DNA of 64,000 nt from Nectonema munidae. Its lineage: Eukaryota > Nematomorpha > Nectonematoida > Nectonematidae. Below the pieces are notes generated by a model that did not search any database, was not told the origin of the DNA, and saw only the letters and a program-made list of their open reading frames with translations. Below, one piece after another: positions 22,640 to 33,889 of the stretch; positions within the stretch are counted from its first letter, which is position 1; each line of letters starts with the position of its first letter. Made by a program: the position numbers and the translations under genes. The stretch is from positions 62,001-126,000 of the forward strand of contig JAUIRK010000701.1 in assembly GCA_030549495.1 (NCBI GenBank), written 5' to 3'.

Positions 22640-22770
22640 GTTTTCATCGAAAAGGCACAATTGCCCCGCTTGTATGGAACTATGAATAAAGTAGGCTTGC
22701 TGCGGGATCGAACCCAAGACCTTGAATTATCGAAACCCAGTATCTAACCAACTTTACTCACGCGCCCTAT
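22640..22770 (-). repeat. tRNA-derived SINE, copy 1
   Basis: Read on the minus strand: a tRNA-like head with A-box-like AGTAAAGTTGGTTAGA and B-box GGGTTCGATCCC, then a body with GGGGCAATTGTGCCTTTTCG and ATGAAAACACCCC. The same head and body occur diverged at 45660-45765. Confidence 0.6.
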
Positions 22771-22774
22771 GGGA

Positions 22775-23829
22775 AAAATAATGAGATCGAAAAGGTTTTT
22801 GTGCTCTTAACTATGTAAAATTAAAACTTAGTTACAAATTAAAGCTAGATATGTTAAATGCAATTTTAATGGAGAAATTTGCTTTAAGTAGGTGAAAAAA
22901 TTATGTAGTTCATAGGAGCTGCCTACTCAATTGCATCTATTACTGCTTATAAGCATATGAAGAAGATTTGTGTCAAGCATATATAGCTCAAAAATAGCAA
23001 GATGATGAAATGAATGTTTTTTTATTCCAGATATTTGTCTGAATTAAGAATTTTTTTACACTTAAAACTACATATTTGAATTTAGATAACTTAAAAATAT
23101 TAAACAATAATTTTTTCGATATTTTTAGCAGGGACGAATCCTAATTCTAATCCTCCTTAATGTGATTTATGCTCCCCCCCCCCCTCCCCAATACCCAATC
23201 ATTTTCAATTTTGCCAATTATATATCTTTTTTATAAGACTTCTTTGTCTTGTGAGTAGATTTTCCCAATTACTTTTCTTGTTTTAATGCTAAGTCTTATA
23301 ATGAATATTTAAAAAAAAAATTTTTCATTAACGTCCACTTCTTTGATATAATAATGAAGCTCCTATAGGTTATATCTATATAGGTTAAGATCTTATAGTC
23401 TTGGCCCCATTAAAAACAGTTTTGCCTCTACATTCCGCCTGATCAGTCCCAACCCCTGTACTTGAAGTCATGCGAAGGGGCAAATTTAAACAATCAAGTT
23501 ATGAATACAGAAATGAAATATATCATATTAATACATAAACATAATTTTGAAAAAAAGAAAAATATGAAGAATATTTGATCGTATTTATGAAGGTCAGATC
23601 TTTATTCTTCAAACATTTCTTAAAACTCATCGAGTCTGTTTTTAAAAACATTAAGGAAGGGGAAAAACAAAATCAAGAAGGCATATATTTTCATACTTGA
23701 GTAAAAAACTTTCAGATATAACTTTTGAATGTCTTTAAACTTGAAGGAATGAAACCTTTGTAATCTTTCAGAAAACTGAGGTAAGATTTGTGAAGCATTT
23801 CACTTTTCATTTGAATGTTGTAAACGTAA
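22775..23829. other. AT-rich spacer without a recognisable gene
   Basis: No coding region seen. A poly-C tract at about 23174-23188 (CTCCCCCCCCCC) may mark another decayed hAT MITE. Confidence 0.4.
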
Positions 23830-24700
23830 TCATATCATTTCTTAAACTATACATAATGGAAGGAAATTCTTTTGTCATCTCTTTATTTAGTTTGTGTCAA
23901 TGGAAGTAAGACTGAATACTTGTGATCCAATTTGCAGATGAGTACACTTGTCTAGATTAAATTTCATCTCCCATCTACTACACCAATGAAAGATCCCACT
24001 AAATCATTCTGCAACAACTTCTACCATGAGGATTAGATACATTATAAATTTTAATATCATCAGCAAACACTTTTATTTTAGAATTTATCATGTTCAAAAG
24101 ATCATTGAGAAATATATTGAACAGCAAAGGTCCAAGACATCCCTGTACTCCGCTGTAACCAGTTTTCATGAGAATGAGTGATTGACCAACAACAATTTGT
24201 TTTCTATCTTCAAGATAATTTTCAATAACAAGTAAATTACCTTTAACACCAAATGATCAGTTATCGTCTAAATTATGAGAAATAGAATCAAAAGCTTATC
24301 AAAGTCTAGATAAATTACATCAACTGTATCATTTAGCTCTAGTAGATGAACTACGTCATTTGAAACTCTAGAAGGTTTGTAATTGTAGATTTACCATTCA
24401 TGAACCCATGTGATTAGAATTGAAAAGTTGAAAGTATCTATATGCACAAAATTTTATCAGCTATAAATGATCAATTACTTTGATAGAATTGGATTAAGAC
24501 TATAGGTCTGTAATTCTGACGAAGTTTCTTATTTCCACTTTTAAAACAGGTATGACTAAGGCTTTCCATCATCTAGAAATTTTGTTCCTCTAATGTTCAA
24601 AATTATTTTAATGGTCTGTAGTATTATAAGTTCAAGATGAATGAGGATGTAAATTGTCAATGCCAGGAGACTTAAACTTATTCAATTTTTTCAACTATAG
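23830..24700 (-). mobile_element. LINE reverse-transcriptase remnant (CR1-like)
   Basis: Minus-strand non-LTR retrotransposon fragment. In order: FKSPGIDNLHPH, VSNYRPI, SHGFMNGKSTITNLLE, a CLDLCCSIYFSMIF-type block equivalent to the LGPLLFNIFLNDL motif, KIKVFADDIKIYNVSN with the FADD catalytic aspartates, and WEMKFNLDKCTHLQIGSQVF. These are the reverse-transcriptase core motifs of CR1/Jockey-type LINEs. Many stops and frame breaks interrupt them; no endonuclease or 3' tail is present. The motif order is clear, the clade is my judgement. Confidence 0.8.
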
Positions 24701-24704
24701 CAAT

Positions 24705-25180
24705 TATATCCCAATATATAGCATATTAACTCTTAATCTTTTGATTTAAAGTTTTGGTTTTTATTTATCAAGATTGCTTAGAATAGTTGATAAAGTTTTT
24801 ACATAAAATTTTTGATAAACTTAGTATAAATAATTTCATTTTCATGTAATTTATAACGTATAACTTAGGGAATGGAATAGCCAATTTATATAAATTTTAG
24901 GCTTGTAGAATATTTCTTCCAAAAATTTTAAACCTTCAATTTCTATTTAAAAGGGCCCAATTTAAATTCACGGCTATATACCTGTCAATTCGTAGACCCA
25001 TGTCCTAAATATATTTTCAAATAATTTACCTTACTAACTGAAGGTAGCATATGAAGATTATATTAGAAGTTTCTTTGTTAATAAACTAGCTTAATAATAT
25101 TTCGTTACTACAAAACCTGGATAAAAATAACTTATTTTAAAAAAGCTTTTTTTCCAAAAAATAGACTGAATTTACTTAGA
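24705..25180. other. AT-rich spacer
   Basis: No gene recognised. Homology to the 3' flank of H1 copy A1 begins at about 25180. Confidence 0.45.
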
Positions 25181-25351
25181 ACACTTCAAAAAAACTGACT
25201 TTTTGGTTTTGCTCATCTAATTTTTAAATATTTTCTGTAACTCGGTAAGTTTAGATGATCTGATGTGAAAAAATCGTGATAACAGTAAAAATATTTATTA
25301 AATAAACGTTTTAATTTAAAATAAAATATATCTGAAGTTAAACTTTAAAAA

Positions 25352-25927
25352 TCATTTCTTTTTAGGGATAACTACTTTCTTTACTTTTGGAGTGACTTTT
25401 TTTGTAAATTTCTTTTGGGTAGATTTTGATTTGCTCTTTACAGACGTCTTTTTAGCTGGAGTTTTACTCTTTGAAGTTTGTTTCTTTGCTTTTAAGTCTG
25501 TAGATTTTTCTGAAGGTTTCGTGGATTTGGCGTCCGTCGACAATTTAAAAGATCCTGTTGCACCAACACCTTTTACCTAATTAAAAAGAGGCACATTAAA
25601 CTGTGAATATTTTAATTAAGGGTTAGTAAAAGGTATAGTTTTAATTAAAAGTATTTTTACCTGTTTAAACTGACCAGATTTGACTCCATTCTTTATAGCT
25701 TTTTTAAGATGAGCATTAACCATGACTTTATTGTAACCAACATTGTAATTGGCAGTTATATACTTTTCCAGAGCCACCTTAGAAGAGCCCTTCTTTTCTC
25801 CCAACGCTTTGATTCCTTCTGAAACCATTTTGTTGAAAGGAGGATGAGAAGCAGGAACTTTTTTAACAGCTGGCTTCTTAACCTTGCTGGAGATCTTCTT
25901 TGGCGAGGGAACGGCAATAGTAGACAT
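25352..25927 (-). CDS. Linker histone H1, subtype A (copy A3)
   Basis: Exons 25927-25661 and 25576-25352 on the minus strand, 84-bp phase-0 intron, 163 aa, the shortest of the six because the C-tail has lost one block of basic repeats (DLKAKKQTSKSKTPAKKT). Winged helix from about residue 24, AVPSPKK N-tail. The loop reads NVGYNKVM, as in A4, where A1, A2 and both B genes have GDN, a shared aspartate-to-tyrosine change marking A3 and A4 as sisters. TTTATT at 25294-25299 gives AATAAA on the coding strand. The 3' flank (to about 25180) matches that of A1. Confidence 0.95.
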
Positions 25928-26555
25928 TTATAAGAAGGTGGAATAAAAAGAGAAAAAACAAAGAATGAATTTAAAAACACTCGCGTTCTTATATAGCAAT
26001 TATAAGAGAACCGATACGAATACACTTTGCGAGCGAAATTGTGTCATCGTTTTCATCTAAATTTGTGCTATTTTGTGCAAGTTTCCTAATTTCTTCGGCT
26101 TAAATCAGGAGTTTTGGGTTCTATTTCCACATTTTTAAAAGCAAAACTATAAAGATAAGTAAACATAATTTTAGAAAATGTATTTTAATTTTTTTTAAAA
26201 GCTATGAATTTCATATATTACACACTTTTATAAGAAATATTGACCATGTTTACATTCAAATTCCTATAATCCCTAATAAAAGTTATATAAATTTAATTTT
26301 TTTTTACATGAAAGATATCTATAATCAAAAATAATATATATTTCTTGGTATGTATGAAAAAAAAATCTAAAATTAAAAATTAATCTGTTTTTATGAGCGT
26401 TTATTCTTTCTATAGAAGCACAGTTCATTGATCAATACAAATTTCCATATTAAAAGTACGATGTAAATTATTTTTTTTTCCATTTTATGCACATATATTA
26501 TTTGAAAAAGATAATCGGATTAATCATCGGTTTTTTAATTTTTTAAGTGCGCTAT
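25928..26555 (-). promoter_or_regulatory. Upstream region and promoter of H1 gene A3
   Basis: Reverse-strand copy of the A-type block: TATATAA at 25995-25989, ATTCGTATCGGT just upstream, and GGAAACTTGCACAAAATAGC ending at 26086. Homology with A4 continues to about 26555. Confidence 0.75.
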
Positions 26556-26627
26556 GATTAAAATGAAGAAAAAATCAAAATAAAATAAGAAAAATTCATT
26601 TAGTATTTTAATGCAAGTAAATAAAAG

Positions 26628-26785
26628 GGTATCTAGTCAAAATACCTGAAAACTAAAATCTCCTTTACCAAAATCCACGAAAACTAAGTTAGCAGTGACT
26701 TAAATTTTTCGCGATTTTGGTAGTCGTGATTTTGGTTTTCCAAGATTTTGGTAGCGGAAATTTAGTTTTCTGGGATTTTGGCAAA
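26628..26785. mobile_element. CTAGTCAAAAT MITE, extended copy
   Basis: Starts GGTATCTAGTCAAAATACC. The inner ATTTTGGTAG(T/C) and ATTTTGGTTTTCC / ATTTAGTTTTCTGG motifs alternate about every 16 bp, more repeats than in the 92-bp copy. The far end is blurred. Confidence 0.6.
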
Positions 26786-26939
26786 TAATTGCCTTGAAGC
26801 AATTGGGCATCGAGAAAAGTTGGCTTCTGGACTACTCGGCCTCTTAGAGGCAATATTAATATCAATATATTCAGAGGCTGAGTTGTCTTAAAGTCGAATA
26901 TACCTGCTTCTGAATTATCTTGTAGCTCAATTGTCTCTT

Positions 26940-28058
26940 CAATCATCTTGGTCCAATAACCATACCTATCTTGAGAATTTGTTGCACTCCTTCATAATTT
27001 TGAAGAGTTCCATTCCGTTTTTATTTGATTGGTGAACGATTCTGTAGGTTTAATCCTTGAATATTTTAAAGTATATTTCAAGATTCATTTGTTGTATTTC
27101 ATACAGAATCATTCAAAACAGATTGCAAGCGATGATTTAAACAATGACAATGTTAGCAAAATAATTTTTAAGTCGTATGCCTACCCCAGAATTTCGTGCA
27201 ATACACTTTTCCCATCTGATAAGAAGGCAATCAATTTTTTTCTTAAGTATTCAAAATCAAATCCAACAGAGTACAAACATTTTAACAAGGATCACAACCT
27301 TCAATCTTTAAAAATATTATAAGCACAGGTCTTACTAGATAGGCTGAAGTTTCATCCAAGATGGCACAGATTTTTGAATTTTGTTCAATAATTTTAGTGA
27401 AGATTTTTTTCATCTCCTTTGCAATGAGAAGAACTATTTTCAGGGCAGTTTTACGAGAATGAAATCCAACAACCATGTCAACTCCATTTTTTATTTGAAG
27501 CTCAATCTCACCTTCAACGGAAGAAAATGGCCTGCCTCTCTTTGCTAAACTGTATGTTGTATTGAAAACTTTTCATGCAGAGTGTTCAAATTATCCATGC
27601 ATTTTGTAATTGCATCATCTGCACGATCTCCTAGATGCTTAGCACAAATTTCGTGGGCTTTAAATGAAAAAGGTCATTTTTTTCTGAGAAATGCTTGCTG
27701 GATTGTTTTTTCCTTTCATGAGGATACAATACTGTAGCTTCTTCATTTCATCGATATGTGAATTACCTTCATGTTTATGGAATCAAATTTGGCACAGTGA
27801 TCGCAACCAAGTTTCTTACTACGAATAAATCATATTTTTCTTGAATTTCTCATATTGCTCCATACTCCAACAGTCTGGAAGAGTCGATGCTGTATCTGCC
27901 TCATCTCTAGTTTGCACTGCACCAGAAAGAGAAGTCTCAATAGCATCATCATTCAGAAAAGTTGGCTGTGCTTCTTTCTCACCAACGTCTTGCTTTGGTA
28001 CTTTCATTTCTTGAGATTTTTGACACAATAACTCCAAAATATTTTGTTTCCTCTTCAT
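26940..28058 (-). pseudogene. hAT-derived transposase pseudogene (KIAA1586-like)
   Basis: Minus-strand remnant of a hAT gene related to the vertebrate domesticated KIAA1586 protein. The ATG at 28058 opens MKRKQNILELL, followed by an acidic linker, KLGCDHCAKF, VFNTTYSLAKRGRPFS (about 27560-27510), GVDMVVGFHSRKTALKIV and IIEQNSKICAILDETS with the first catalytic aspartate. Near 27000-27250 come KLIAFLSDGKSV and CLNHRLQSVLNDSV. The family would continue to a C-terminal dimerisation domain, which is absent. Stops and frame changes are frequent after about residue 80. The start codon abuts the edge of the insertion at 28065. Could be a direct hAT fossil or a dead host paralogue; the former is likelier. 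Confidence 0.75.
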
Positions 28059-28757
28059 TTCAGACAGAGCCCACGCTAACCAAATGGGGGGGGGGGGAGG
28101 GCTCAAAGGGGCTGAAACTATACATAATGAAAATACACACAATAAAATTTCCTTTTCTCTAAGCAAATTCGATCAACATCTGAAACAAGAGCTAAATAAG
28201 GTCATAAAAGTTAGGTGATGAGGATTGAGGAGTATAATTAACTATTCACAGGTCTACAAAAAAAATTTTTTTTTCTGGCATGGACTTTAAGGACTGTTTT
28301 AGACTAATATTTGGGTGCTGAATCCAAATATGCTTTCAGATTTGTTCTATCACATCACATTTTTGTGCTATAGGTGCACTCTTTTTCTTAAATCTTAAAG
28401 TTTTGACTTCTAAAATTGTTAAGTAATGGTGTATTTAAGCCATGTTAATATGTATTTTTTCAAATGAATTTTTGAATATATATTGAAATATACACGTTTT
28501 TTCTTTTTACAAATTGTATTGATAATTCTTGCTAATTTATGATTTAATGATGGCCTCAACATCGCTAGGAAAGTGCTCAAATTATCGAGATATATTTTGC
28601 TATATCTGTGGAAACTAATTTGAAGACTCAAAGGCCTCATGTAATCATATTCCATGGAAAAACATGGAATATGATCACGAACTTTCATAAGATTGTGTAT
28701 CTGGCATACTTTAAAGTACCACTTGGACACCAAGACAAATGTTAGGCTCCTCATAAA

Positions 28758-30113
28758 GTGTGCAAGTCTTTTCTAGAAACTTTACGGTCATGGTCTAAAG
28801 GAAGCAAAGTTAAACTAAAGTTTGGTGTGCCCGTGGTTTGGATAGAACCCACTAATTACTTGGATAACTGTTATTTCTGCCTTGTCAAAGTAAAAAGTTT
28901 TAATAAGAAAAACAAACAGCATTTGCAATACCCAAGTATTCCTTCAGCCATTCGGCCAGTTCCACACAGTGAAGAAATACCTGTGCCTAAATTCATTAAA
29001 CTTCAAAAGATTTACGACACAGATCTCAGTTCAACTTCCTCTTTTGAGGAGGAACTGACAGATATTTTTCAAACATATGATGCAGATCGGGAAAAACCAT
29101 CTCTATTTACCCATTCTGAGTTAAATGATCTGGTTAGGGATCTATATCTGTCAAAAAAGTCTGCTGAATTGTCGGCTTCAAGATTGCTAGAAAAACGAAT
29201 GCTATTACCTGGTACAAGTGTCTAGTTTTATCGCAACAGGGTAAAAGAACTGCGTATGTACTTTCATTCAGATGACCAGCTTGTTTTTAGTACCGATGTA
29301 AAAGGGCTACTACTCTCTATGGGACTACCGGCTTATGATTCAAAAGATTGGAGGCTTTTTATCGAAAGTTCATGGTTGGTTGATATGTGTTGATCTCAAA
29401 ATGATTAATTTTCTTCTTAGCTAGCAAGGAGGATACACAAAATATCCTTGTTTTCTATGCTACTGGGACAGTAGAGCAACTGAAGAACATTGGAAGAAAA
29501 AAGATTGGCCACTTAGACAGCGTTTAACACCAGGAGATAAAAATGTGATCAATAAACCTCTACTTGACAGAAATAGAATAGTGTTTCCTCCTCTACACAT
29601 AAAACTTGGGGGTGATGAAACAGTTTGTAAAAGCTCTTGATCACAATGGGCAATGCTTTATTTATATATGTTCAGCGTTTCCTAGACTTAGTGAAGAAAA
29701 AAAAACCGGAATATTTGATGGACCTCAAATTAGAACGTTGATGAAAGATCATAATTTCCTTGCAACAATTACAAAACGCAGAGGCAAGAGCTTGGACTGC
29801 GTTTTGTAACGTCGTGCAAAATTTTCTGGGAAACAAGAAAGCTGAAAACTATAAAGAAATTGTTGAAGAGCTACTTGTCAGCTTTAGGGGTCTTGGATGT
29901 AGAATGAGCATCAAGATTCATTACTTGCATAGCCATTTGGACAATTTTCCAGAAAATCTTGGAGATGTTAGTGAAGACAAGGGGAACGTTTTCCTAAAAA
30001 TATTAAAACGATGGAAGAAGGTTATCAGAACGGAGGGGACTCAAGCATGATGGCAGATTATTGTTGGAGTTTAATGAGAGACAACCCAGAAGTTATATAT
30101 CCAGAGATCAGCT
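28758..30113 (+). mobile_element. Unclassified DDE-like mobile-element gene, broken copy
   Basis: Member of a family I know from many arthropod genomes without an accepted function. Blocks in order: KFGVPVVWIEPTNYLDNCYFC, then AIRPVPHSEEIPVPKF, an acidic linker, FYRNRVKELRMYF, VFSTDVKGLLLSMGLP, DWRLFIESS, GGYTKYPCFLCYWDSRATEE, VFPPLHIKLG, FVKALDHNGQCF, GIFDGPQIRTLM, FLGNKKAENYKEIVEE and SIKIHYLHSHLDNFPENLG. The cysteines in the CYFC and CFLC motifs suggest metal binding; spaced aspartates and a late glutamate suggest an RNase H-like fold, which is inference. Several breaks and a central deletion make it inactive. Other copies: 49206-50213 and 63102-64000. Confidence 0.7.
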
Positions 30114-30119
30114 AAGAAA

Positions 30120-30660
30120 AAGCGCTTTAAATAATGGTCATTTTGCATTGTTGGTTAATTTTTTGTCATGATAATTTTTTCACTTGTAATTTAATTTACA
30201 TTTGACTTTATTTAAATAAGTTAAATACAATTCTTTTCTATATATAACATAAGCAAATTTTTTGAAAATTTCAAAAAGCTGAATTTATATTTGAATTCTA
30301 AGACTAAAACTTGTTTAGAATCAGATGAAAAATCTTTCGCTAGAAAAATCGTGTTGACCTGTGATAAAACAAAAGTGAAAGAAGAAAATCATTTTATTAA
30401 CAATATATCATTTTTAGAGTAATAAAGCAATTTACATGTCAAACATTCAGCCTTCTTGACTTTTCGTTGAAATAGTTCAAAAACTTTTGGGTCGAAAAAC
30501 TTCCCTCACAGGATGCAGTACTGATTCCTATTGTTAGAGCAGCTTGATACTCAAAAAATACTCTAGACAATTTTATAATATATTTATTGAAACTACCAAT
30601 TTAGAAAGAAAAGACTTTTTCACAAGCGCACTTTATCGGATGTAATTCATTTAAAACTTA
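30120..30660. other. Non-coding tail of the insertion
   Basis: AT-rich, no coding region recognised. It lies between the dead gene and the G-rich right end of the insertion. Confidence 0.45.
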
Positions 30661-30899
30661 TATAAGCTTGGAAAATTTAGTGGGGGTGAGGGGGCTGTGG
30701 TCAAAATTTGGGGAGGGGGGGCTCAGGTCAAAAATAGGGGGGCTCAAGCCCCAAAAATAAATAGGGTGCGCGGGCGATGATTTCATGGCTAAATCCAAAA
30801 ATTAAATAAATACTATTTTTGTGGGTAGTAAAATTCATACAATATTGTCTTTTCAAAAATTACTTTCATATTTTTAATGAATAATTTTTATTTTTGATT

Positions 30900-31310
30900 A
30901 CGATTTTAATGTTTTTCAGAATCAAATTTGAGCATGTTAGATTTTCTGTGTATGGATAAGTTTATTTTAAAAGGACGAAAAAATTGCTTTCGGTTAACTC
31001 ACCTGTGAAAGCTAATTTACTGAAAGGTGAAATGATGCGAGTGAATTATTTGCGAAAAGTTGGCTTAAGACAATATCAAGCAAAAAATGGTAGAAATGAC
31101 ATTTAACTTATTGTAAAAAAGCAAAGTAAGTAATTTTGAATTGTCTTAAAGTTTAAAAATTTGGCATTGGTTGAAAGGTTTGATTTATTTGTTTGACAGG
31201 CGTAATTAATTTTTATAATGAATAAGTGACTGATATCATAAGATTCGCAATCAATTAGACGGTTCAGACGAGAATTTTGTAAAAATCTTAAATTTTGGAC
31301 TATGAACCGT
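30900..31310. repeat. Flank block X, copy 2
   Basis: Diverged match to 6230-6590, including an almost exact GAAAGCTAATTTACTGA. It lies just beyond the 3' end of H1 copy A4, as copy 1 lies beyond the subtype B remnant. Confidence 0.65.
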
Positions 31311-31476
31311 TTGGTGGAGGTCAGTAAATTCTAACAGGCTGAATTCCACCCCAATTTTTAATATTATAAAAATAAAGGACTTAGATGTGCAAAAAATCGT
31401 GATAACAGTTAAAATATTTATTAAATAAACTTTTTAATTTAAAATAAAAATATAATCTGAAGGTTAACTTTAAAAA

Positions 31477-32076
31477 TCATTTCTTTTTAGGGATAACTAC
31501 TTTCTTTACTTTTGGAGTGACTTTTTTTGTAAATTTCTTTTGGATAGATTTTGATTTGCTCTTTACAGGCGTCTTTTTAACTGGAGTTTTACTCTTTGAA
31601 GTTTGTTTCTTTGCTTTTGAGACATTCACTTTCTTTGCTTTTAAGTGTATAGATTTTTCTAAAGGTTTCGTGGATTTGACGTCCGTCGCCAATTTAAAAG
31701 ATCCTGTTGCACCAACACCTTTAACCTAATTAAAAAGAGGCACACTAAATTTTGAATATTTTAATTAAGGGTTAGTAAAAGGTATATTTTTAATTAAAAG
31801 TATTTTTACCTGTTTAAACTGACCAGATTTGACTCCACTCTTTATAGCTTTTTTAAGATGAGCATTAATCATGACTTTATTGTAACCAACATTGTAATTG
31901 GCAGTTATATACTTTTCCAGAGCCACCTTAGAAGAGCCCTTCTTTTCTCCCAACGCTTTGATTCCTTCTGAAACCATTTTGTTGAAAGGAGGATGAGAAG
32001 CAGGAACTTTTTTAGCCGTTGGCTTCTTAACCTTGCTTGCGATCTTCTTTGGCGAGGGAACCGCAATAGTAGACAT
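31477..32076 (-). CDS. Linker histone H1, subtype A (copy A4)
   Basis: Exons 32076-31810 and 31725-31477 on the minus strand, 84-bp phase-0 intron, 171 aa. Exon 1 is nearly the same as in A3 (both have NVGYNKVM), while the tail keeps a VNVSKAKKQTSKSK block that A3 lacks. Winged helix from about residue 24; basic tail with KTPVKKT and TPKVKK sites. TTTATT at 31417-31422 provides AATAAA. It faces away from B3 (36082), so A4 and B3 form a second divergent A/B pair with a 4-kb spacer instead of the short spacer at 7-8 kb. Confidence 0.95.
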
Positions 32077-32700
32077 TTATAAGATGGGGAATAAAAAGAG
32101 AGAAGAAACAAGGAATGAGTGAATACACACGCGCGTCCTTATATAGCAATTATAAGAGAACCGATACGAATACACTTTGCGAGCGAAATTGTGTCATCGT
32201 TTTCACTCATTTTGTGCTATTTTGTGCAAGTTTCCTATTTTCTTCGGCCCAAATCAGGAGTTTTGGGTTCTATTTAGACATTTTTAAAAGCAAAATTATA
32301 AATATAAGTAAACATACTTTTAGAAAATATTTTTTTAATTTTTTTAAAGGCTATGAATTTCATATATTACACATTTTTATAAGAAATATTGACCATTTTT
32401 ACATTCAAATTCATATAATCACTAATAAAAGTTATATAAATTTATAATTTTTTTACATGAAAGATATCTAAAATCAAAAATAATATATATTTCTTGGTAT
32501 GTATCAAAGAAGAAGGGAAAATTAATAATTAATATGTTTTTAATAAGCTTTGGTTCTTTCGATACAAACACAGCTTCATTGATCAATTAAAAATTTCAAT
32601 ATTAAAAGTATCATGTCAATTATTTTTTCATTCCATCTACATATATCATTTGAAAAACATATTTCAAATCGGATCATAGATTTTTTAGAAAAATTTTAAG
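32077..32700 (-). promoter_or_regulatory. Upstream region and promoter of H1 gene A4
   Basis: TATATAA at 32145-32139, the ATTCGTATCGGT element next to it, and GGAAACTTGCACAAAATAGC ending at 32235. Homologous to A3 to about 32700 and more weakly to A1 and A2. Confidence 0.75.
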
Positions 32701-33889
32701 CGTTTAAAACAATTCATTTATTTTATTGTATGTGGGTCAATTTGATCCCCAGACATCCCTATAAATATTTTCATATTAATATTATGTAAGACCAAATTCT
32801 CGAGAGGCAGAATTGTCTTTAGAGCCAAATTTTACTGAATCCAATAAATTGTATAAATGTTTAATTTTTGCAAACAATTTAAACCTTTGAGGTCCGGTGC
32901 GACACCAGTGTCCGAAGAAATGAAAACCGCTTGCTTTAGATCTATAAAATTGCATTAAAAAATAAAGAAGGACATTAGTATTCAAAATTCTGATCTTCAA
33001 AGGGTTAAAAAAAATTAACGCTTTTTAGCGGAATTTTACGATATTTTGCAATCGTAAAATTTAATTAATCGTAAAACAGTTATTAATTAATTATTATTAA
33101 TGTTCTAAATCTTTTATATTCTTTAGTTGTCAATATCGTATGATGCAAGAAAAGAATTACCAGGTGATGGAAATGTCAGGTGTTCAAGTCATTTTGTACA
33201 TAAATTGGTTATTTGAAAAAAAAATTAAAAAAAAATCGATACGAAACATCTTAGTTGAATGAGGTATCGACGTCTAACACTAAGCCATCTACCGTCAAAA
33301 CGTTATCTTTTGCTCAGATTGTCAATAAATACTATATTACACTTTCATTGTTAATTATTCAATATATTTTATTTACCTTTTCTACAAGTTTCAGAGATAC
33401 AAAATCTAATACAACCATAAGCCTAAAGCATTTAAACCAAAAAATAAATATATGAAATATTCGATTATTATTAATGTTTGAATTGTATATGAAATTTTTC
33501 TGAAATAAATTGTTCCAAAGTAAGTTGTTAGAATTGAGTTGACGAAAAAACATGGAATATGAATCATTCTTTTATTCGGAAACTAATAAAAAAAAATTTA
33601 CATTAAATAGTGTAAATAATATTCGATCATTCATAGTTGGAACAATTCAATTCCAGAAACTTACCTATAGATTCCATTTGAATTATGTTTATATATGTAG
33701 ACAATTGGTTTAACTGTAATATTTATTTGGCTGGCAATTTTAGATTAGTAAAATATATTGAAGGTGTTAATATCAAAAGAGTGACAAATCAAAAGAGTGA
33801 ATTTTTTTGTCACTTAATCATGTTACTCTTTTGGATTTTGCCATTTAAAAATTTTCCATTTTGTCATGCCACTCTTTTGAGCGGCTCCT
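32701..33889. other. AT-rich spacer without a recognisable gene
   Basis: Nothing coding recognised. AAAAGAGTG(A) is repeated near 33775-33800, and CACTCTTTTG lies near 33870. Confidence 0.45.

Larger units (their letters stand above)
28065..30779. mobile_element. Insertion bounded by hAT-like ends
   Basis: Left end CAGAGCCCACGCTAA and right end GTGCGCGGGCGATG are imperfect inverted repeats of the same type as the 38684-39003 MITE. They are flanked by ATTTCAGA (28057-28064) and ATTTCATG (30780-30787), six of eight matching. G runs sit inside both ends. The insertion contains the unclassified gene at 28758-30113. Boundaries are inferred from these ends. Confidence 0.5.

Noticed and set aside
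28419-28754. 111-codon minus-strand open frame
   Set aside because: Low-complexity, no motif, lies in the leader of the unclassified element; likely chance.
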